Of a DNA stretch of 64,000 nt, positions 40,784-50,250 are shown in pieces (within the stretch, counting starts at the first letter, position 1; each line of letters starts with the position of its first letter). The notes under the pieces were generated by a model. The model worked only from the letters and a program-made list of their open reading frames with translations. It ran no database searches and had not been told where the DNA came from. The position numbers were made by a program, and so were the translations under genes. The stretch comes from Kordia sp. TARA_039_SRF. Lineage in GTDB: Bacteria > Bacteroidota > Bacteroidia > Flavobacteriales > Flavobacteriaceae. Where the stretch lies: NCBI GenBank assembly GCA_006383075.2, contig SMNH02000005.1, positions 124,001 to 188,000 of the forward strand. Reading direction: 5' to 3'.

Positions 40784-42466
40784 ATGAGAAAAAAACTAGT
40801 ACTAGGACTAGCATTTGTTTTTGGTTCTTTTGCTTTTGGGCAAGATTTGCCAACAAATCCCGAACCAGGAAAATGTTATGTTCGTTGTGTAACGCCTGAT
40901 GTGTATGAAAATCAGGAAGTGCGTGTCATGGTATCACCAGCTTACAAAAAGTTGAAAGTTGTCCCAGCAACGTATACCAATGTAAACGAAACAGTAGTAT
41001 CAAAAGTAGCAGGTGAAGAATTGGCTGTAGTACCAGCAGTGTATGGAACCGAAACTTTTGATATGGTAACGAAAGAAGCTTCTCAACGTTTGGTAAAAGT
41101 TCCATCAACTTCAAGTAGAGAAACAGAAACTGTCGTTGTAAAAGAAGCAAGCTACAAACTGAAAATTGTTCCTGCGGTGTATGAAAACAGAACTTTTGAA
41201 GTGGTTACGCGACCAGCTTATCAAAAGGTAGAAATTGTTCCTGCAGTGTATGAAACTAGAGATGTTGTGATTCCTGTAAAGGAAGCATCGCAGCGTTTGG
41301 AAGTGATTCCTGCAGAATGGGGACAAGAAACAGTAACGTATAAAAAGAGAGAGTTTGGTTCTTCAATTAGTATTACCAAAGCATCTTTTACAGACGATTT
41401 TGAAACGGTTGAAATCAAACCAGCTGCTGCTGAATGGCAAATGAGTGAAATTCCTCCAGCTGACTGTAATTCTTCCAATCCTGACGATTGTAGATATTGG
41501 TGTTACAAAGCAATTCCTGCACAAAATGAGATTATTCCTGTAAAGCGTTTGGCGGCAGATGCTTCTTCTGTACGAACTCCTGATTGCGATCCAAATAATA
41601 ACGGTGGAAAACCATGTGGTGAAGGAACATTTACAAGAACCATTATGGTAAAGCCTGCAAGCACACGTATTATCGAAATTCCAGGTACCACTAAAACCAT
41701 TAAGAAAACTGTGATGGTAACACCGCCAACGACACGTATTATTGATGTGCCAGCGGAAGTAAAAACAATGACACGTAGAGTAATGGTAACGCCACCAACT
41801 ACAGAGCGAATTGAAATTCCAGCAGTTACGGAAACTGTTAGAAAAACAATCATTACGAATGAAAGCACGCGCGTTGAAGATATTCCTGCTGTAAGTAAAA
41901 TATACAAGAAAACTGTTATGACGCAGGCGCCAACTACAAGAACAATTCCTGTAGCACAAAAAGAAACTACGTTAAAAACTACAAAATTAGTAGAAGATGC
42001 ACGTGTCGTTGAAACAGAAGTTCCTGCAGTTTATAAAACAGTAACGAAAGAAGTATTGACTAAAAAAGGCGGATTAACCACTTGGAAAGAAGTTGACTGT
42101 AAATTCTTAACGTATAACGACTTAAACATCAACTGGAATTTAGGAAGTGCAACCTTAACGGCTGCTGCAAAGCGTGAAATTGATACAAAATTATTACCAG
42201 TATTACAAACAGGTGTATCTGTAGAAATTGCATCGCATACAGATTCTAGAGGTTCTGCAGCAAGCAACGAAGCATTGTCGCAAAGAAGAGCACAAGCGGT
42301 GACGAATTACTTAATTTCAAAAGGAATCAATCCAAGTAAAATTGTATCTAACGGATATGGTGAAAGAAGATTGGTAAACCGTTGTAAAGATGGTGTTTCT
42401 TGTACAGAAAGAGAGCATTTACAAAACAGAAGAACACAATTTAGAGTATTAGATCAAAAGAACTAA
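40784..42466 (+). CDS. OmpA-family protein with internal VPA repeats
   Basis: The 560-residue protein has a signal peptide (MRKKLVLGLAFVFGSFAFGQ). An N-terminal region holds imperfect ~20-residue repeats with the core (V/I)VPAxY (for example KEASYKLKIVPAVY, RPAYQKVEIVPAVY). A second repeat group is built on VMVTPPTTRIIDVPA. A C-terminal OmpA peptidoglycan-binding domain follows (about 440-555: VEIASHTDSRGSAASNEALS, RRAQAVTNYL). It should tether the outer membrane to the wall and extend a repetitive stalk into the periplasm or outside. A near-perfect terminator follows. Confidence 0.88.
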   Translation: MRKKLVLGLAFVFGSFAFGQDLPTNPEPGKCYVRCVTPDVYENQEVRVMVSPAYKKLKVVPATYTNVNETVVSKVAGEELAVVPAVYGTETFDMVTKEASQRLVKVPSTSSRETETVVVKEASYKLKIVPAVYENRTFEVVTRPAYQKVEIVPAVYETRDVVIPVKEASQRLEVIPAEWGQETVTYKKREFGSSISITKASFTDDFETVEIKPAAAEWQMSEIPPADCNSSNPDDCRYWCYKAIPAQNEIIPVKRLAADASSVRTPDCDPNNNGGKPCGEGTFTRTIMVKPASTRIIEIPGTTKTIKKTVMVTPPTTRIIDVPAEVKTMTRRVMVTPPTTERIEIPAVTETVRKTIITNESTRVEDIPAVSKIYKKTVMTQAPTTRTIPVAQKETTLKTTKLVEDARVVETEVPAVYKTVTKEVLTKKGGLTTWKEVDCKFLTYNDLNINWNLGSATLTAAAKREIDTKLLPVLQTGVSVEIASHTDSRGSAASNEALSQRRAQAVTNYLISKGINPSKIVSNGYGERRLVNRCKDGVSCTEREHLQNRRTQFRVLDQKN

Positions 42467-42489
42467 ACTTTATAATATAGAACTATGAT

Positions 42490-42520
42490 AAAAGGGAAAC
42501 CCAAACGGTTTCCCTTTTCT
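42490..42520. terminator. Terminator after the OmpA gene
   Basis: AAAAGGGAAACC (42490-42501) and GGTTTCCCTTTT (42507-42518) form a perfect stem flanked by A/T runs, so it can work for both convergent genes. Confidence 0.85.
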
Positions 42521-42563
42521 TGTAATTATTACGGATTAACTAATTTTTGATATGATGTTTAAT

Positions 42564-42887
42564 TTAAGAAAACATATCCATGCCAGGAATATTTGGCATG
42601 CCGTCTTTAGCAACAGCGGCAACTTCAGCTTCATGCACTTCACCAGCACGTTTGATAGCTTTGTTTACAGTAAGAATCAAATAATCTTCTAGCTGTTCTT
42701 TATCCTCTAGCAATTCATCAGCTACTTCTACAGCTTTAATTTCTCTATTTGCGGTTACTGTTACTTTCAATAAACCATCTGAACTTTGCTCATCAATCAA
42801 AACAGTGTGTAAACGCTCTTTCGTTTCTGCTACTTTTTGTTGGGTTTCTTTAAGCTTTCCCATCATTCCCATTAAGTCTCCAAACAT
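42564..42887 (-). CDS. YbaB/EbfC family nucleoid-associated protein
   Basis: The 107-residue protein has the YbaB fold pattern: [20 protein letters not shown] at the N-terminus, a central beta-sheet ([19 protein letters not shown]) and a C-terminal helix, ending in NIPGMDMF as is usual for these DNA-binding proteins. It is divergent from the S9 peptidase gene across 67 bases. Confidence 0.9.
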   Translation of the reverse strand: MFGDLMGMMGKLKETQQKVAETKERLHTVLIDEQSSDGLLKVTVTANREIKAVEVADELLEDKEQLEDYLILTVNKAIKRAGEVHEAEVAAVAKDGMPNIPGMDMFS

Positions 42888-42954
42888 TTGTGTATAAATT
42901 AAAGGTTACTATGTACAAAATTATTAAATTGTGGACTTTTAAATAAATTTTTAA

Positions 42955-45087
42955 ATGAAAAAAAGTATCATCGTCTTTCTGATGACCGCTACACTTATAA
43001 ATTCTTGTAAAGAGCATTTACCAATTATGAAAAATGAAATACCTGTACCTACCGTTGCCAAAAAACCTACAAAACTTGAAAAACACGGCGATGTTAGAAT
43101 CGACAATTATTATTGGTTGAACGATAGAGAAAATCCTGAAGTAATCGCTTATTTAGAAGCTGAAAATGCCTATAACGACGCTATGACAGCGCACACGAAG
43201 GATTTTCAAAAAGATTTATTTCAAGAGCTTAAAGGGAGAATCAAAGAAGACGACTCTTCAGTTCCGTATAAACTCAACGGATATTGGTATATAAAACGAT
43301 ATGAAGAAGGCAAAGGATATCCAATTCACACACGTAAAAAAGGCTCGCTTGATGCACCAGAGGAAATATTGTTTGATGTCAATGAAATGGCAAAAGGGCA
43401 TTCGTATTACAAGCTAACAGGCATCAATATCAGTCCCGATAATAAACTCGCGGCGTTTGGTGTGGATACGGTGAGTCGACGTCAATACGTAATTCACATT
43501 AAAAATCTGGAAACAGGAGAAATCTATAAAGAAAAGATAGAAAACACAACGGGAAGCTCTACGTGGGCAACGGATAATAAAACCCTATTCTATGCCAATA
43601 AAGACGAACAAACGCTACGTTCGGAAAAAATATTCAAACACAAACTCGGTGACGACGTTGCAAATGATGAGGTTATTTTTCATGAAGAAGACGAAACATT
43701 TATCACCTTTGTCTACAAAACGAAATCTAGAAAATACATTGTCATTGGTTCGTATAGTACTTTGACAATGGAATACCGAATTTTAGAAGCGGACAATCCT
43801 GATGGAGAATTTAGAATCTTTCAACCGCGTGTACGAGGTCTGGAATACGGTATTTCGCATTACGGCAATCATTTTTATGTGATGAGCAATAAAGATGCAG
43901 CTATCAACTTTAAACTCTCCAAAACTCCCGAAGACAAAACAGGAATGGAGCATTGGGAGGACATCATTCCACACCGTACTGATGTTTTGTTGGAAGATGT
44001 TGAAATCTTTAAAGATTATTTAGTACTCAGCGAACGCGCTAATGGATTAAATAAAATCAGAATTATTCGTTGGGACGGAAGCGAAGATTATTATTTGCCA
44101 TTTGACAATGAAACCTATACCGCAAATACAAGTGTCAATGTGGACTTTGATACCAAAATTTTGCGATATTCTTACAATTCCATGACCACGCCAGCTTCTG
44201 TGATTGACTTTAATATGGAAACCAAAACCAAAGAAGTCAAAAAAGAACAGGAAGTATTGGGCGGAAAATTTGACAAAAACAATTATATGTCCGAGCGTTT
44301 ATGGGCTACTTCGGAAGATGGTACCAAAGTTCCGATGTCTGTCGTCTATCGCAAAGGCATCAAAAGAGATGGAAGCAATCCATTGCTGCAATACGCGTAT
44401 GGTTCGTATGGAAATACTATTGATCCGTTTTTCTCTTCTGCGCGATTAAGTCTGTTAGACAGAGGATTTATCTACGTGTTGGCACATGTGCGTGGCGGCG
44501 AATACTTAGGTCGAAATTGGTACGATGATGGAAAATTAATGGACAAGAAAAATACGTTTATTGATTTCATTGCTTGCTCTAAATATCTCATTGAGCAAAA
44601 ATACACATCGCCTGAACATTTATATGCTTCTGGCGGAAGTGCTGGTGGACTCTTAATGGGCGCTATTGTAAATATGAATCCAGAATTGTATAACGGTGTT
44701 ATTGCATCTGTTCCTTTTGTAGATGTCATCACTACGATGTTAGACGATAGCATTCCACTTACGACAGGAGAATATGACGAATGGGGAAATCCGAACCAAA
44801 AAGAATATTATCACTATATGAAGTCGTATTCACCGTATGACAATGTAGCAGCAAAAAAGTATCCAAACATGTTAGTCACGACAGGCTTGCACGATTCACA
44901 AGTACAATATTGGGAGCCTGCCAAGTGGGTTGCTAAGCTTCGCGAACTAAAAACAGATACTAATATTTTGCTATTGCATACAAACATGGATGCTGGTCAT
45001 GGCGGTGCTTCTGGACGCTTTGAAGCCTTGAAAGAAGTAGCCGAAGAATACGCGTTTTTACTAGACTTAGAGAATATAAAAGAGTAA
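42955..45087 (+). CDS. S9 family prolyl oligopeptidase / oligopeptidase B-like lipoprotein
   Basis: The 710-residue protein begins with a lipoprotein-type signal ([18 protein letters not shown], lipobox INSC). A beta-propeller domain follows, then the alpha/beta-hydrolase domain with Ser in [14 protein letters not shown], Asp in [13 protein letters not shown] and His in [11 protein letters not shown]. Oligopeptidase B cleaves short peptides after basic residues, and the full motif set fits that subgroup (ahead of the catalytic Ser, [14 protein letters not shown]). Peptides are the likely substrates, in the periplasm. Confidence 0.9.
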   Translation: MKKSIIVFLMTATLINSCKEHLPIMKNEIPVPTVAKKPTKLEKHGDVRIDNYYWLNDRENPEVIAYLEAENAYNDAMTAHTKDFQKDLFQELKGRIKEDDSSVPYKLNGYWYIKRYEEGKGYPIHTRKKGSLDAPEEILFDVNEMAKGHSYYKLTGINISPDNKLAAFGVDTVSRRQYVIHIKNLETGEIYKEKIENTTGSSTWATDNKTLFYANKDEQTLRSEKIFKHKLGDDVANDEVIFHEEDETFITFVYKTKSRKYIVIGSYSTLTMEYRILEADNPDGEFRIFQPRVRGLEYGISHYGNHFYVMSNKDAAINFKLSKTPEDKTGMEHWEDIIPHRTDVLLEDVEIFKDYLVLSERANGLNKIRIIRWDGSEDYYLPFDNETYTANTSVNVDFDTKILRYSYNSMTTPASVIDFNMETKTKEVKKEQEVLGGKFDKNNYMSERLWATSEDGTKVPMSVVYRKGIKRDGSNPLLQYAYGSYGNTIDPFFSSARLSLLDRGFIYVLAHVRGGEYLGRNWYDDGKLMDKKNTFIDFIACSKYLIEQKYTSPEHLYASGGSAGGLLMGAIVNMNPELYNGVIASVPFVDVITTMLDDSIPLTTGEYDEWGNPNQKEYYHYMKSYSPYDNVAAKKYPNMLVTTGLHDSQVQYWEPAKWVAKLRELKTDTNILLLHTNMDAGHGGASGRFEALKEVAEEYAFLLDLENIKE

Positions 45088-45102
45088 TTAAAAAATTTAA
45101 CT

Positions 45103-45110
45103 TAAATTTG
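45103..45110 (+). promoter_or_regulatory. Bacteroidetes -7 box before the cysteine-synthase-like gene
   Basis: TAAATTTG matches TAnnTTTG 61 bases before the ATG at 45171. No clear TTTG -33 box is seen, so this is a weak call. Confidence 0.4.
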
Positions 45111-45170
45111 CAAGGTTTTGCACGTTTACAAAACACAAAAAATAAAACCCTGTACAACTTAATAGTTTTT

Positions 45171-46211
45171 ATGGAACAACAAATTAATGCTTTTGATAAT
45201 GTACTCGAACTTATCGGAAATACCCCTTTGGTAAGATTAAAACACATCACAAAAAATATTAAAGGAAATTTCTATGCTAAGGTTGAGGCATTCAATCCGG
45301 GACATTCAACAAAAGATAGAATTGCTTTATACATTATAGAAGAAGCAGAAAGAAAAGGCATCATCAAACCTGGTGATACTATAATAGAAACGACTTCAGG
45401 AAACACAGGATTTAGTATTGCAATGGTAAGTATCATTAAAGGATACGAATGTATATTAGCCGTAAGTTCTAAATCTTCCAAAGATAAAATAGACATGTTG
45501 CGTTCCATGGGCGCAAAAGTATATGTTTGTCCTGCGCACGTGAGTGCTGATGATCCGCGTTCGTATTATCAAGTAGCAAAGCGAATTCATGAAGAAACTC
45601 AAGGTTCAGTATATATCAATCAATACTTTAACGAATTGAATATTGATGCACATTACAATACTACAGGACCAGAAATTTGGAATCAAACCAACGGAGCTAT
45701 CACACACTTAGTGGCATGTAGTGGAACAGGAGGAACGATTTCTGGAACAGCACGATACTTAAAAGAGCAAAACCCAGATATCAGAGTATTAGGTGTAGAC
45801 GCGTATGGTTCGGTATTGAAAAAATATCACGAAACACGTGAATTTGATGCAGAAGAAATTTATCCGTATCGCATAGAAGGATTGGGGAAAAACTTAATTC
45901 CAACTGCAACCGATTTTGATGTGATTGATAAATTCGTCAAAGTAAAAGATGAAGAAAGCGCACACAAAGCTCGTGAAATCTCCAAAACAGAAGGGTTATT
46001 TGTAGGATATACAAGTGGAGCAGCTATGCAAGCGATTGAGCAATTGGCAGAAGAAGGAGAATTTGACGAAAACAGTAACGTAATTGTCATTTTCCCAGAT
46101 CATGGTTCACGTTACATGAGTAAAGTATATAGTGACGAATGGATGAGCGCACAAGGCTTTTTTGACAGCAAAAATATTGAAGAAGCTCAAAAAATAGAAT
46201 ATATAAAGTAA
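45171..46211 (+). CDS. PLP-dependent beta-replacement enzyme, probable cysteate synthase
   Basis: I placed the start at the ATG at 45171, since the upstream extension has no family likeness. The 346-residue fold-type II enzyme has [24 protein letters not shown] (PLP Lys in STKDR), [11 protein letters not shown] and the PLP-phosphate loop [12 protein letters not shown]. This is the cysteine synthase/CBS core. The next gene is a probable cysteate fatty-acyl transferase. In flavobacteria such as F. johnsoniae a cysteine-synthase homolog next to that enzyme is thought to make cysteate from phosphoserine and sulfite for capnine. That is the favoured role; ordinary cysteine synthase is the alternative. 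Confidence 0.85.
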   Translation: MEQQINAFDNVLELIGNTPLVRLKHITKNIKGNFYAKVEAFNPGHSTKDRIALYIIEEAERKGIIKPGDTIIETTSGNTGFSIAMVSIIKGYECILAVSSKSSKDKIDMLRSMGAKVYVCPAHVSADDPRSYYQVAKRIHEETQGSVYINQYFNELNIDAHYNTTGPEIWNQTNGAITHLVACSGTGGTISGTARYLKEQNPDIRVLGVDAYGSVLKKYHETREFDAEEIYPYRIEGLGKNLIPTATDFDVIDKFVKVKDEESAHKAREISKTEGLFVGYTSGAAMQAIEQLAEEGEFDENSNVIVIFPDHGSRYMSKVYSDEWMSAQGFFDSKNIEEAQKIEYIK

Positions 46212-46240
46212 TAGCAGTTTAATCTGCCTAAAATGTTCAG

Positions 46241-46275
46241 AAGCAGCATACTAACAAGTATGTTGCTTTTTTGTT
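46241..46275 (+). terminator. Terminator between the capnine-type genes
   Basis: AAGCAGCATACT (46241-46252) and AGTATGTTGCTT (46257-46268) pair with one G-U and run into TTTTTT. It separates the two genes of the pair into two transcription units. Confidence 0.75.
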
Positions 46276-46364
46276 ATATACATTTCAAATCCTCAAATAT
46301 TTCCTCAAAAAAGTATCAATTTAACATAAACTGTCAATAATTATGTCAGACAGTTAAAAATATT

Positions 46365-46372
46365 TATTTTTG
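46365..46372 (+). promoter_or_regulatory. Bacteroidetes -7 box before the acyltransferase gene
   Basis: TATTTTTG matches TAnnTTTG and lies between the terminator and the ATG at 46445. The -33 box is poorly conserved. Confidence 0.45.
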
Positions 46373-46444
46373 CCGTTGAAGTTTTCAAAAAAACTTCATA
46401 CATTACCATAACCCGAATTGATACATATAGAAAAACTGAGATAG

Positions 46445-47704
46445 ATGAAGGATTTATTTGCTAAAATTTACAAGGACAAAGGACCACTAGGAAAATGGGC
46501 ATCACAAGCAGAAGGATATTTTGTTTTTCCGAAATTAGAAGGAGAAATTTCGAACCGAATGAAATTTCAAGGGAAAGATGTAATTACTTGGAGTATTAAC
46601 GATTACTTGGGCTTGGCTAACCATCCTGAAGTTCGTAAAATTGATGCAGAAGCTGCAGAAAAATACGGTTCTGCCTATCCAATGGGCGCACGTATGATGT
46701 CTGGTCACACCGACTTACACGAGCAATTACAAAATGAACTAGCAGCATTCGTAAATAAAGAAGCAGCATACTTATTAAACTTCGGATATCAAGGAATGGT
46801 ATCTACCGTAGATGCTTTAGTATCAAAAGACGATATTATTGTATATGATGTAGATTCTCACGCATGTATCATTGATGGTGTGCGTTTGCACATGGGGAAA
46901 CGTTTTACCTTCAAGCATAATGATATTGAAAGTTTAGAAAAAAACTTAGAAAGAGCTACAAAAATGGCAGAACAAACTGGCGGAGGAATCTTAGTGATTT
47001 CTGAAGGTGTGTTTGGAATGCGAGGAGAACAAGGAAAACTGAAAGAAATTGTAGCACTTAAGAAAAAATATAACTTCCGTTTATTTGTAGATGATGCGCA
47101 CGGTTTTGGGACTCTTGGAAAAACAGGAGCAGGAGCAGGAGAAGAGCAAGGCGTACAAGATGAAATTGACGTGTACTTTGCAACGTTTGCAAAATCGATG
47201 GCAAGTACAGGAGCATTTATTGCGGCAGACAAAGAAATTATTGATTACTTAAAATACAACTTGCGTTCGCAAATGTTCGCGAAATCATTGCAAATGCAAT
47301 TGGTAGTTGGAGCGTTAAAACGTTTAGACATGTTACGCACCATGCCGGAATTAAAAGAAAACCTTTGGAAGATTGTAAATGCATTGCAAAGCGGACTCAA
47401 AGAGCGCGGATTTGACATCGGAACGACACAAAGTTGCGTGACACCTGTGTACTTAAAAGGAAGCATTCCTGAAGCAATGGCATTGGTAAAAGACTTGCGT
47501 GAAAACCATGGAATTTTCTGTTCTATCGTAGTATATCCAGTCATTCCAAAAGGACTAATTCTCTTAAGAATGATTCCTACGGCATCACATACCTTACAAG
47601 ACGTAGAAGAGACGTTAGAAGCGTTTTCTGCAATTCGTACTAGATTAGAAGATGGAACGTATAAGCGACTTTCGGCGGCGGTTATGGCGGCTATGGGGGA
47701 GTAG
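46445..47704 (+). CDS. Alpha-oxoamine synthase, probable cysteate fatty-acyl transferase (capnine/sulfonolipid)
   Basis: The 419-residue PLP enzyme joins an amino acid to an acyl thioester with loss of CO2. Visible are the NDYLGLANHPEV start, GSAYPMGARMMSG, FVDDAHGFGTLGKTG (Asp/His of PLP binding) and TFAKSMASTGAF (Schiff-base Lys). Serine palmitoyltransferase, AONS and KBL belong to this group. In Bacteroidetes that make sulfonolipids, the cysteate-specific version starts capnine synthesis. The preceding cysteine-synthase-like gene supports that. Serine palmitoyltransferase remains possible. Confidence 0.85.
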   Translation: MKDLFAKIYKDKGPLGKWASQAEGYFVFPKLEGEISNRMKFQGKDVITWSINDYLGLANHPEVRKIDAEAAEKYGSAYPMGARMMSGHTDLHEQLQNELAAFVNKEAAYLLNFGYQGMVSTVDALVSKDDIIVYDVDSHACIIDGVRLHMGKRFTFKHNDIESLEKNLERATKMAEQTGGGILVISEGVFGMRGEQGKLKEIVALKKKYNFRLFVDDAHGFGTLGKTGAGAGEEQGVQDEIDVYFATFAKSMASTGAFIAADKEIIDYLKYNLRSQMFAKSLQMQLVVGALKRLDMLRTMPELKENLWKIVNALQSGLKERGFDIGTTQSCVTPVYLKGSIPEAMALVKDLRENHGIFCSIVVYPVIPKGLILLRMIPTASHTLQDVEETLEAFSAIRTRLEDGTYKRLSAAVMAAMGE

Positions 47705-47734
47705 TTTTTGAAGAGAATATATTATAATTTATAT

Positions 47735-47768
47735 AAAACCGTAACTTCATTTAAAGTTGCGGTTTTTT
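47735..47768 (+). terminator. Terminator after the acyltransferase gene
   Basis: AAAACCGTAACTT (47735-47747) and AAGTTGCGGTTTT (47754-47766) pair with one mismatch and are followed by T's. A near copy of the stem occurs at 50011-50036. Confidence 0.8.
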
Positions 47769-47950
47769 AGTTGGTAGATATTGAATATTCAATTTTTTGG
47801 ATACTACCTGGCATTCCCAACCGATGATGCGCTTAAAAAATCAGTCTATTTATCACTGATGCAAATCACTAAAAAATGGACACAACCCATCCACAATTGG
47901 GGATTAATTCTAAATCAATTTTTAACTATATTTGAAAAAAGGGTTCAACT

Positions 47951-48706
47951 CTAAAGAGAGCTAAACCCGTCTATATCATTTACACAAAATTTTGGACAGT
48001 GTCTTTTTTTGTTAATTAGAGAATCTTTTTTTGGATTGTAAGCGTATAGCCAGAGTTCAATTCTTCTTTTTTCTTCACGATATTCATCGCTGATATTATG
48101 TAAATTATTTATCAAACTACTTTTTTTGGGATCAATGAATGGTCCTGCTGAATATGGAAACCAGTAATCAATTTGTTTAAGTACTTGAATATTGTTCTCA
48201 TCTTTATAATCTCTTAAATAACAATAAATACTCATAGCTCTAAGAAGACCTAAATCTGTATTTGAATTGTAATCAAAATCAATACTATCCCTTTCTCTAT
48301 TTATGATTTCATAAACGTTATCATCAAAACGTGCATTTTCCTTATCAGTAGCTCCGACATCATCTGTATGTCCAACAATATAAAGAGCGTTACAATTTTT
48401 ACATTTTTCTAAATCATTTACCAATTTAGGTATTAATGAATCGTTCAAATATTTTTTGAAATTGTCTACGATAAAGGATTCTCCTGAATTAAAATAGAAG
48501 TCTTGCGTACCATCAATTTCTATATGTTCTGGATTATTATTTCTATATTCTTGAACTTGATTTTTAAGATTTTCATTTTCGTTTATAATTTCAATATTTT
48601 TATTCAATAATTTGTGCTTATCTATAAGTAAAGCAGCTGTATAGATAGAAAAAACCATAGCTAAGAAAATGAAGATTTCTGTATGTCGTAGTAAATCAGT
48701 TTTCAT
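47951..48706 (-). CDS. ZorB/MotB-like membrane protein with OmpA domain
   Basis: The 251-residue protein has one N-terminal transmembrane helix (IFIFLAMVFSIYTAALLID), a short coiled linker and an OmpA-like peptidoglycan-binding domain: FYFNSGESFI, VGHTDDVGATDKENARF, and SNTDLGLLRAMSIYCYL. The arrangement is that of MotB, TolR and ZorB, which clamp a proton-driven motor to the cell wall. It is encoded 12 bases downstream of a MotA/ZorA-like gene on the same strand. The helix lacks a buried Asp; Asp4 and Asp29 lie at its ends, so which residue would carry protons is unclear. Confidence 0.75.
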   Translation of the reverse strand: MKTDLLRHTEIFIFLAMVFSIYTAALLIDKHKLLNKNIEIINENENLKNQVQEYRNNNPEHIEIDGTQDFYFNSGESFIVDNFKKYLNDSLIPKLVNDLEKCKNCNALYIVGHTDDVGATDKENARFDDNVYEIINRERDSIDFDYNSNTDLGLLRAMSIYCYLRDYKDENNIQVLKQIDYWFPYSAGPFIDPKKSSLINNLHNISDEYREEKRRIELWLYAYNPKKDSLINKKRHCPKFCVNDIDGFSSL

Positions 48707-48718
48707 GAATAATAAAAA

Positions 48719-49906
48719 TTATTTTAAGTTATTAGGATTTATTCTATTTATGGAGTCATTAATTTCTTTTAAATCACTTCTGAGACTATGGTTTTTATAA
48801 AGATCATTAAGAATAGTAGACTTGATATCTGTTAATTTAGTCTCAATATTTTGAATATAGCTATTAGTTTTTTCAGAGTTATCTATAATTGATTTACTAA
48901 AGTCTTCACTACTTTCTATGAATACTTTGAGCTTATCATTTGTGTTTCTGAAATTAATATTTAATGATTGAATGTAACTTGCAAGAGAGTTTTTTAGATT
49001 ATCTTGAATACTTTCATAATTTTGAACCTCTTTTTGATACTCTTCTTTTAATTTTTCAAAGTATTCTTTGAAGTTTCTAATTAATTCTTGTTGATTACTT
49101 TCTTGAAGATTTTGGATGTCAACAAAAAAGGAGTTGAGAGAATTTTCATATTTTTTTTGATACTCTGATAAATTATTTTTGATTGAATTTAACGTGCCAG
49201 AAACCTCTAGTGTATATGAGCTATTTGTTTCTTTTAGCATATTTAAAGAATCATTGTATTGTTCAATGCTACTTTTTTGTTTTACCAAAAGGTCATTAAT
49301 ATTCTCTAAGTAAAATTTTGTACTATCATCATATTTTTCTTTAGTATTAAATACATCATTTGATAATTTATTAATGTTAGTACTGAGATTCTCAACATCT
49401 ATAGTCAATTGATCGACAACTTCATTTAGTTTGCTATTTTGTTCTGGCTGAGCTAATTCGCTTCCAAAATACCAACCTAATATAGAGGTTATTAATGCTA
49501 TTCCAATAGGAAATGCAACTAAGCCAAAATCAGGAGAACTTTGTTCGATATTATTATCGATTAAATTCAAAGGAACTAAACTTAAAATAGCTATAAAAAA
49601 ACCAATTAATGTTTGAATATAACCTTCTAGTTGAATGTATTCTTTATAAAATACTTTATAATCATTTATCTTTTTTTTTATAAAGATTATACTAACTTTA
49701 GCATATATATACATCAAAATAATTATAGAACACGTAATAATAAAAACTTGAATAGAATGCTCAGTTGAATTATATTCTTGTAATTTAGGACTAGTGGGAT
49801 TGGTCACAATAAGCCATAATTTATGACATGCAATACCAAAAGTGTATATTAATCCTGACGTATAAAAAAGCCAAAAGTAAATTTGATCTAATTTTTTTCT
49901 TTTCAT
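48719..49906 (-). CDS. ZorA/MotA-like membrane protein with long coiled-coil tail
   Basis: The 395-residue protein has four hydrophobic helices in the first 155 residues. The third and fourth (EGYIQTLIGFFIAILSL and FGLVAFPIGIALITSILGWY) resemble the conserved proton-channel helices of MotA/TolQ/ExbB/ZorA. A coiled-coil of about 240 residues follows (many S/N/L heptads), as in ZorA, whose long cytoplasmic tail is needed for phage defence in Zorya systems. The next gene is a ZorB-like OmpA protein. No ZorC, ZorD or ZorE is seen here, so this is a two-component motor-like unit. Confidence 0.7.
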   Translation of the reverse strand: MKRKKLDQIYFWLFYTSGLIYTFGIACHKLWLIVTNPTSPKLQEYNSTEHSIQVFIITCSIIILMYIYAKVSIIFIKKKINDYKVFYKEYIQLEGYIQTLIGFFIAILSLVPLNLIDNNIEQSSPDFGLVAFPIGIALITSILGWYFGSELAQPEQNSKLNEVVDQLTIDVENLSTNINKLSNDVFNTKEKYDDSTKFYLENINDLLVKQKSSIEQYNDSLNMLKETNSSYTLEVSGTLNSIKNNLSEYQKKYENSLNSFFVDIQNLQESNQQELIRNFKEYFEKLKEEYQKEVQNYESIQDNLKNSLASYIQSLNINFRNTNDKLKVFIESSEDFSKSIIDNSEKTNSYIQNIETKLTDIKSTILNDLYKNHSLRSDLKEINDSINRINPNNLK

Positions 49907-50010
49907 AAAAGTTTACAAATTAAAAACCAAATTGAAAAGAATTGTTGGTTTTTTTTTACGGTAAACCATAAATGTTGATATAAATCATATTTTCAAAATA
50001 AAAAATAGCG

Positions 50011-50040
50011 AAAACCGTGACTTTTAGTCACAGTTTTTTT
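50011..50040 (+). terminator. Hairpin with T run in a divergent region
   Basis: The stem GTGACT/AGTCAC, extended by AAAACC and a GTTTT, is followed by T's and points along the plus strand. No plus-strand gene ends near it. It is very similar to the terminator at 47735-47766. The rest of 49907-50178 is AT-rich with no gene. Confidence 0.6.
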
Positions 50041-50178
50041 ATGCGTCAATCTCACAGAAAAATATTTTTTAAGTCCAAAATGAATAAAATAATATACATT
50101 TTAATATTGTGTAAAGTGTTAATTTTTAGAATATTGAATTTTAATTTTTAATTTAATTAAGATTAAGTCTAAATAAAC

Positions 50179-50209
50179 TTTGAAATTAAAACTCCCAATA
50201 ATATATTTG
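50179..50209 (+). promoter_or_regulatory. Strong Bacteroidetes promoter for the imelysin operon
   Basis: A TTTG -33 box (50179-50182), a 19-base spacer and a TATATTTG -7 box (50202-50209) match the Bacteroidetes consensus, about 40 bases before the DUF4856 ATG. Confidence 0.75.
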
Positions 50210-50250
50210 CAGCGTTAAAAAAACAATACCATTAAAAAACAATCTGAAAA

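Noticed and set aside
41363-41959. Long minus-strand frames opposite the OmpA repeats
   Set aside because: They arise from the repetitive codon pattern of the sense gene and give low-complexity translations rich in Arg, Asn and Trp.
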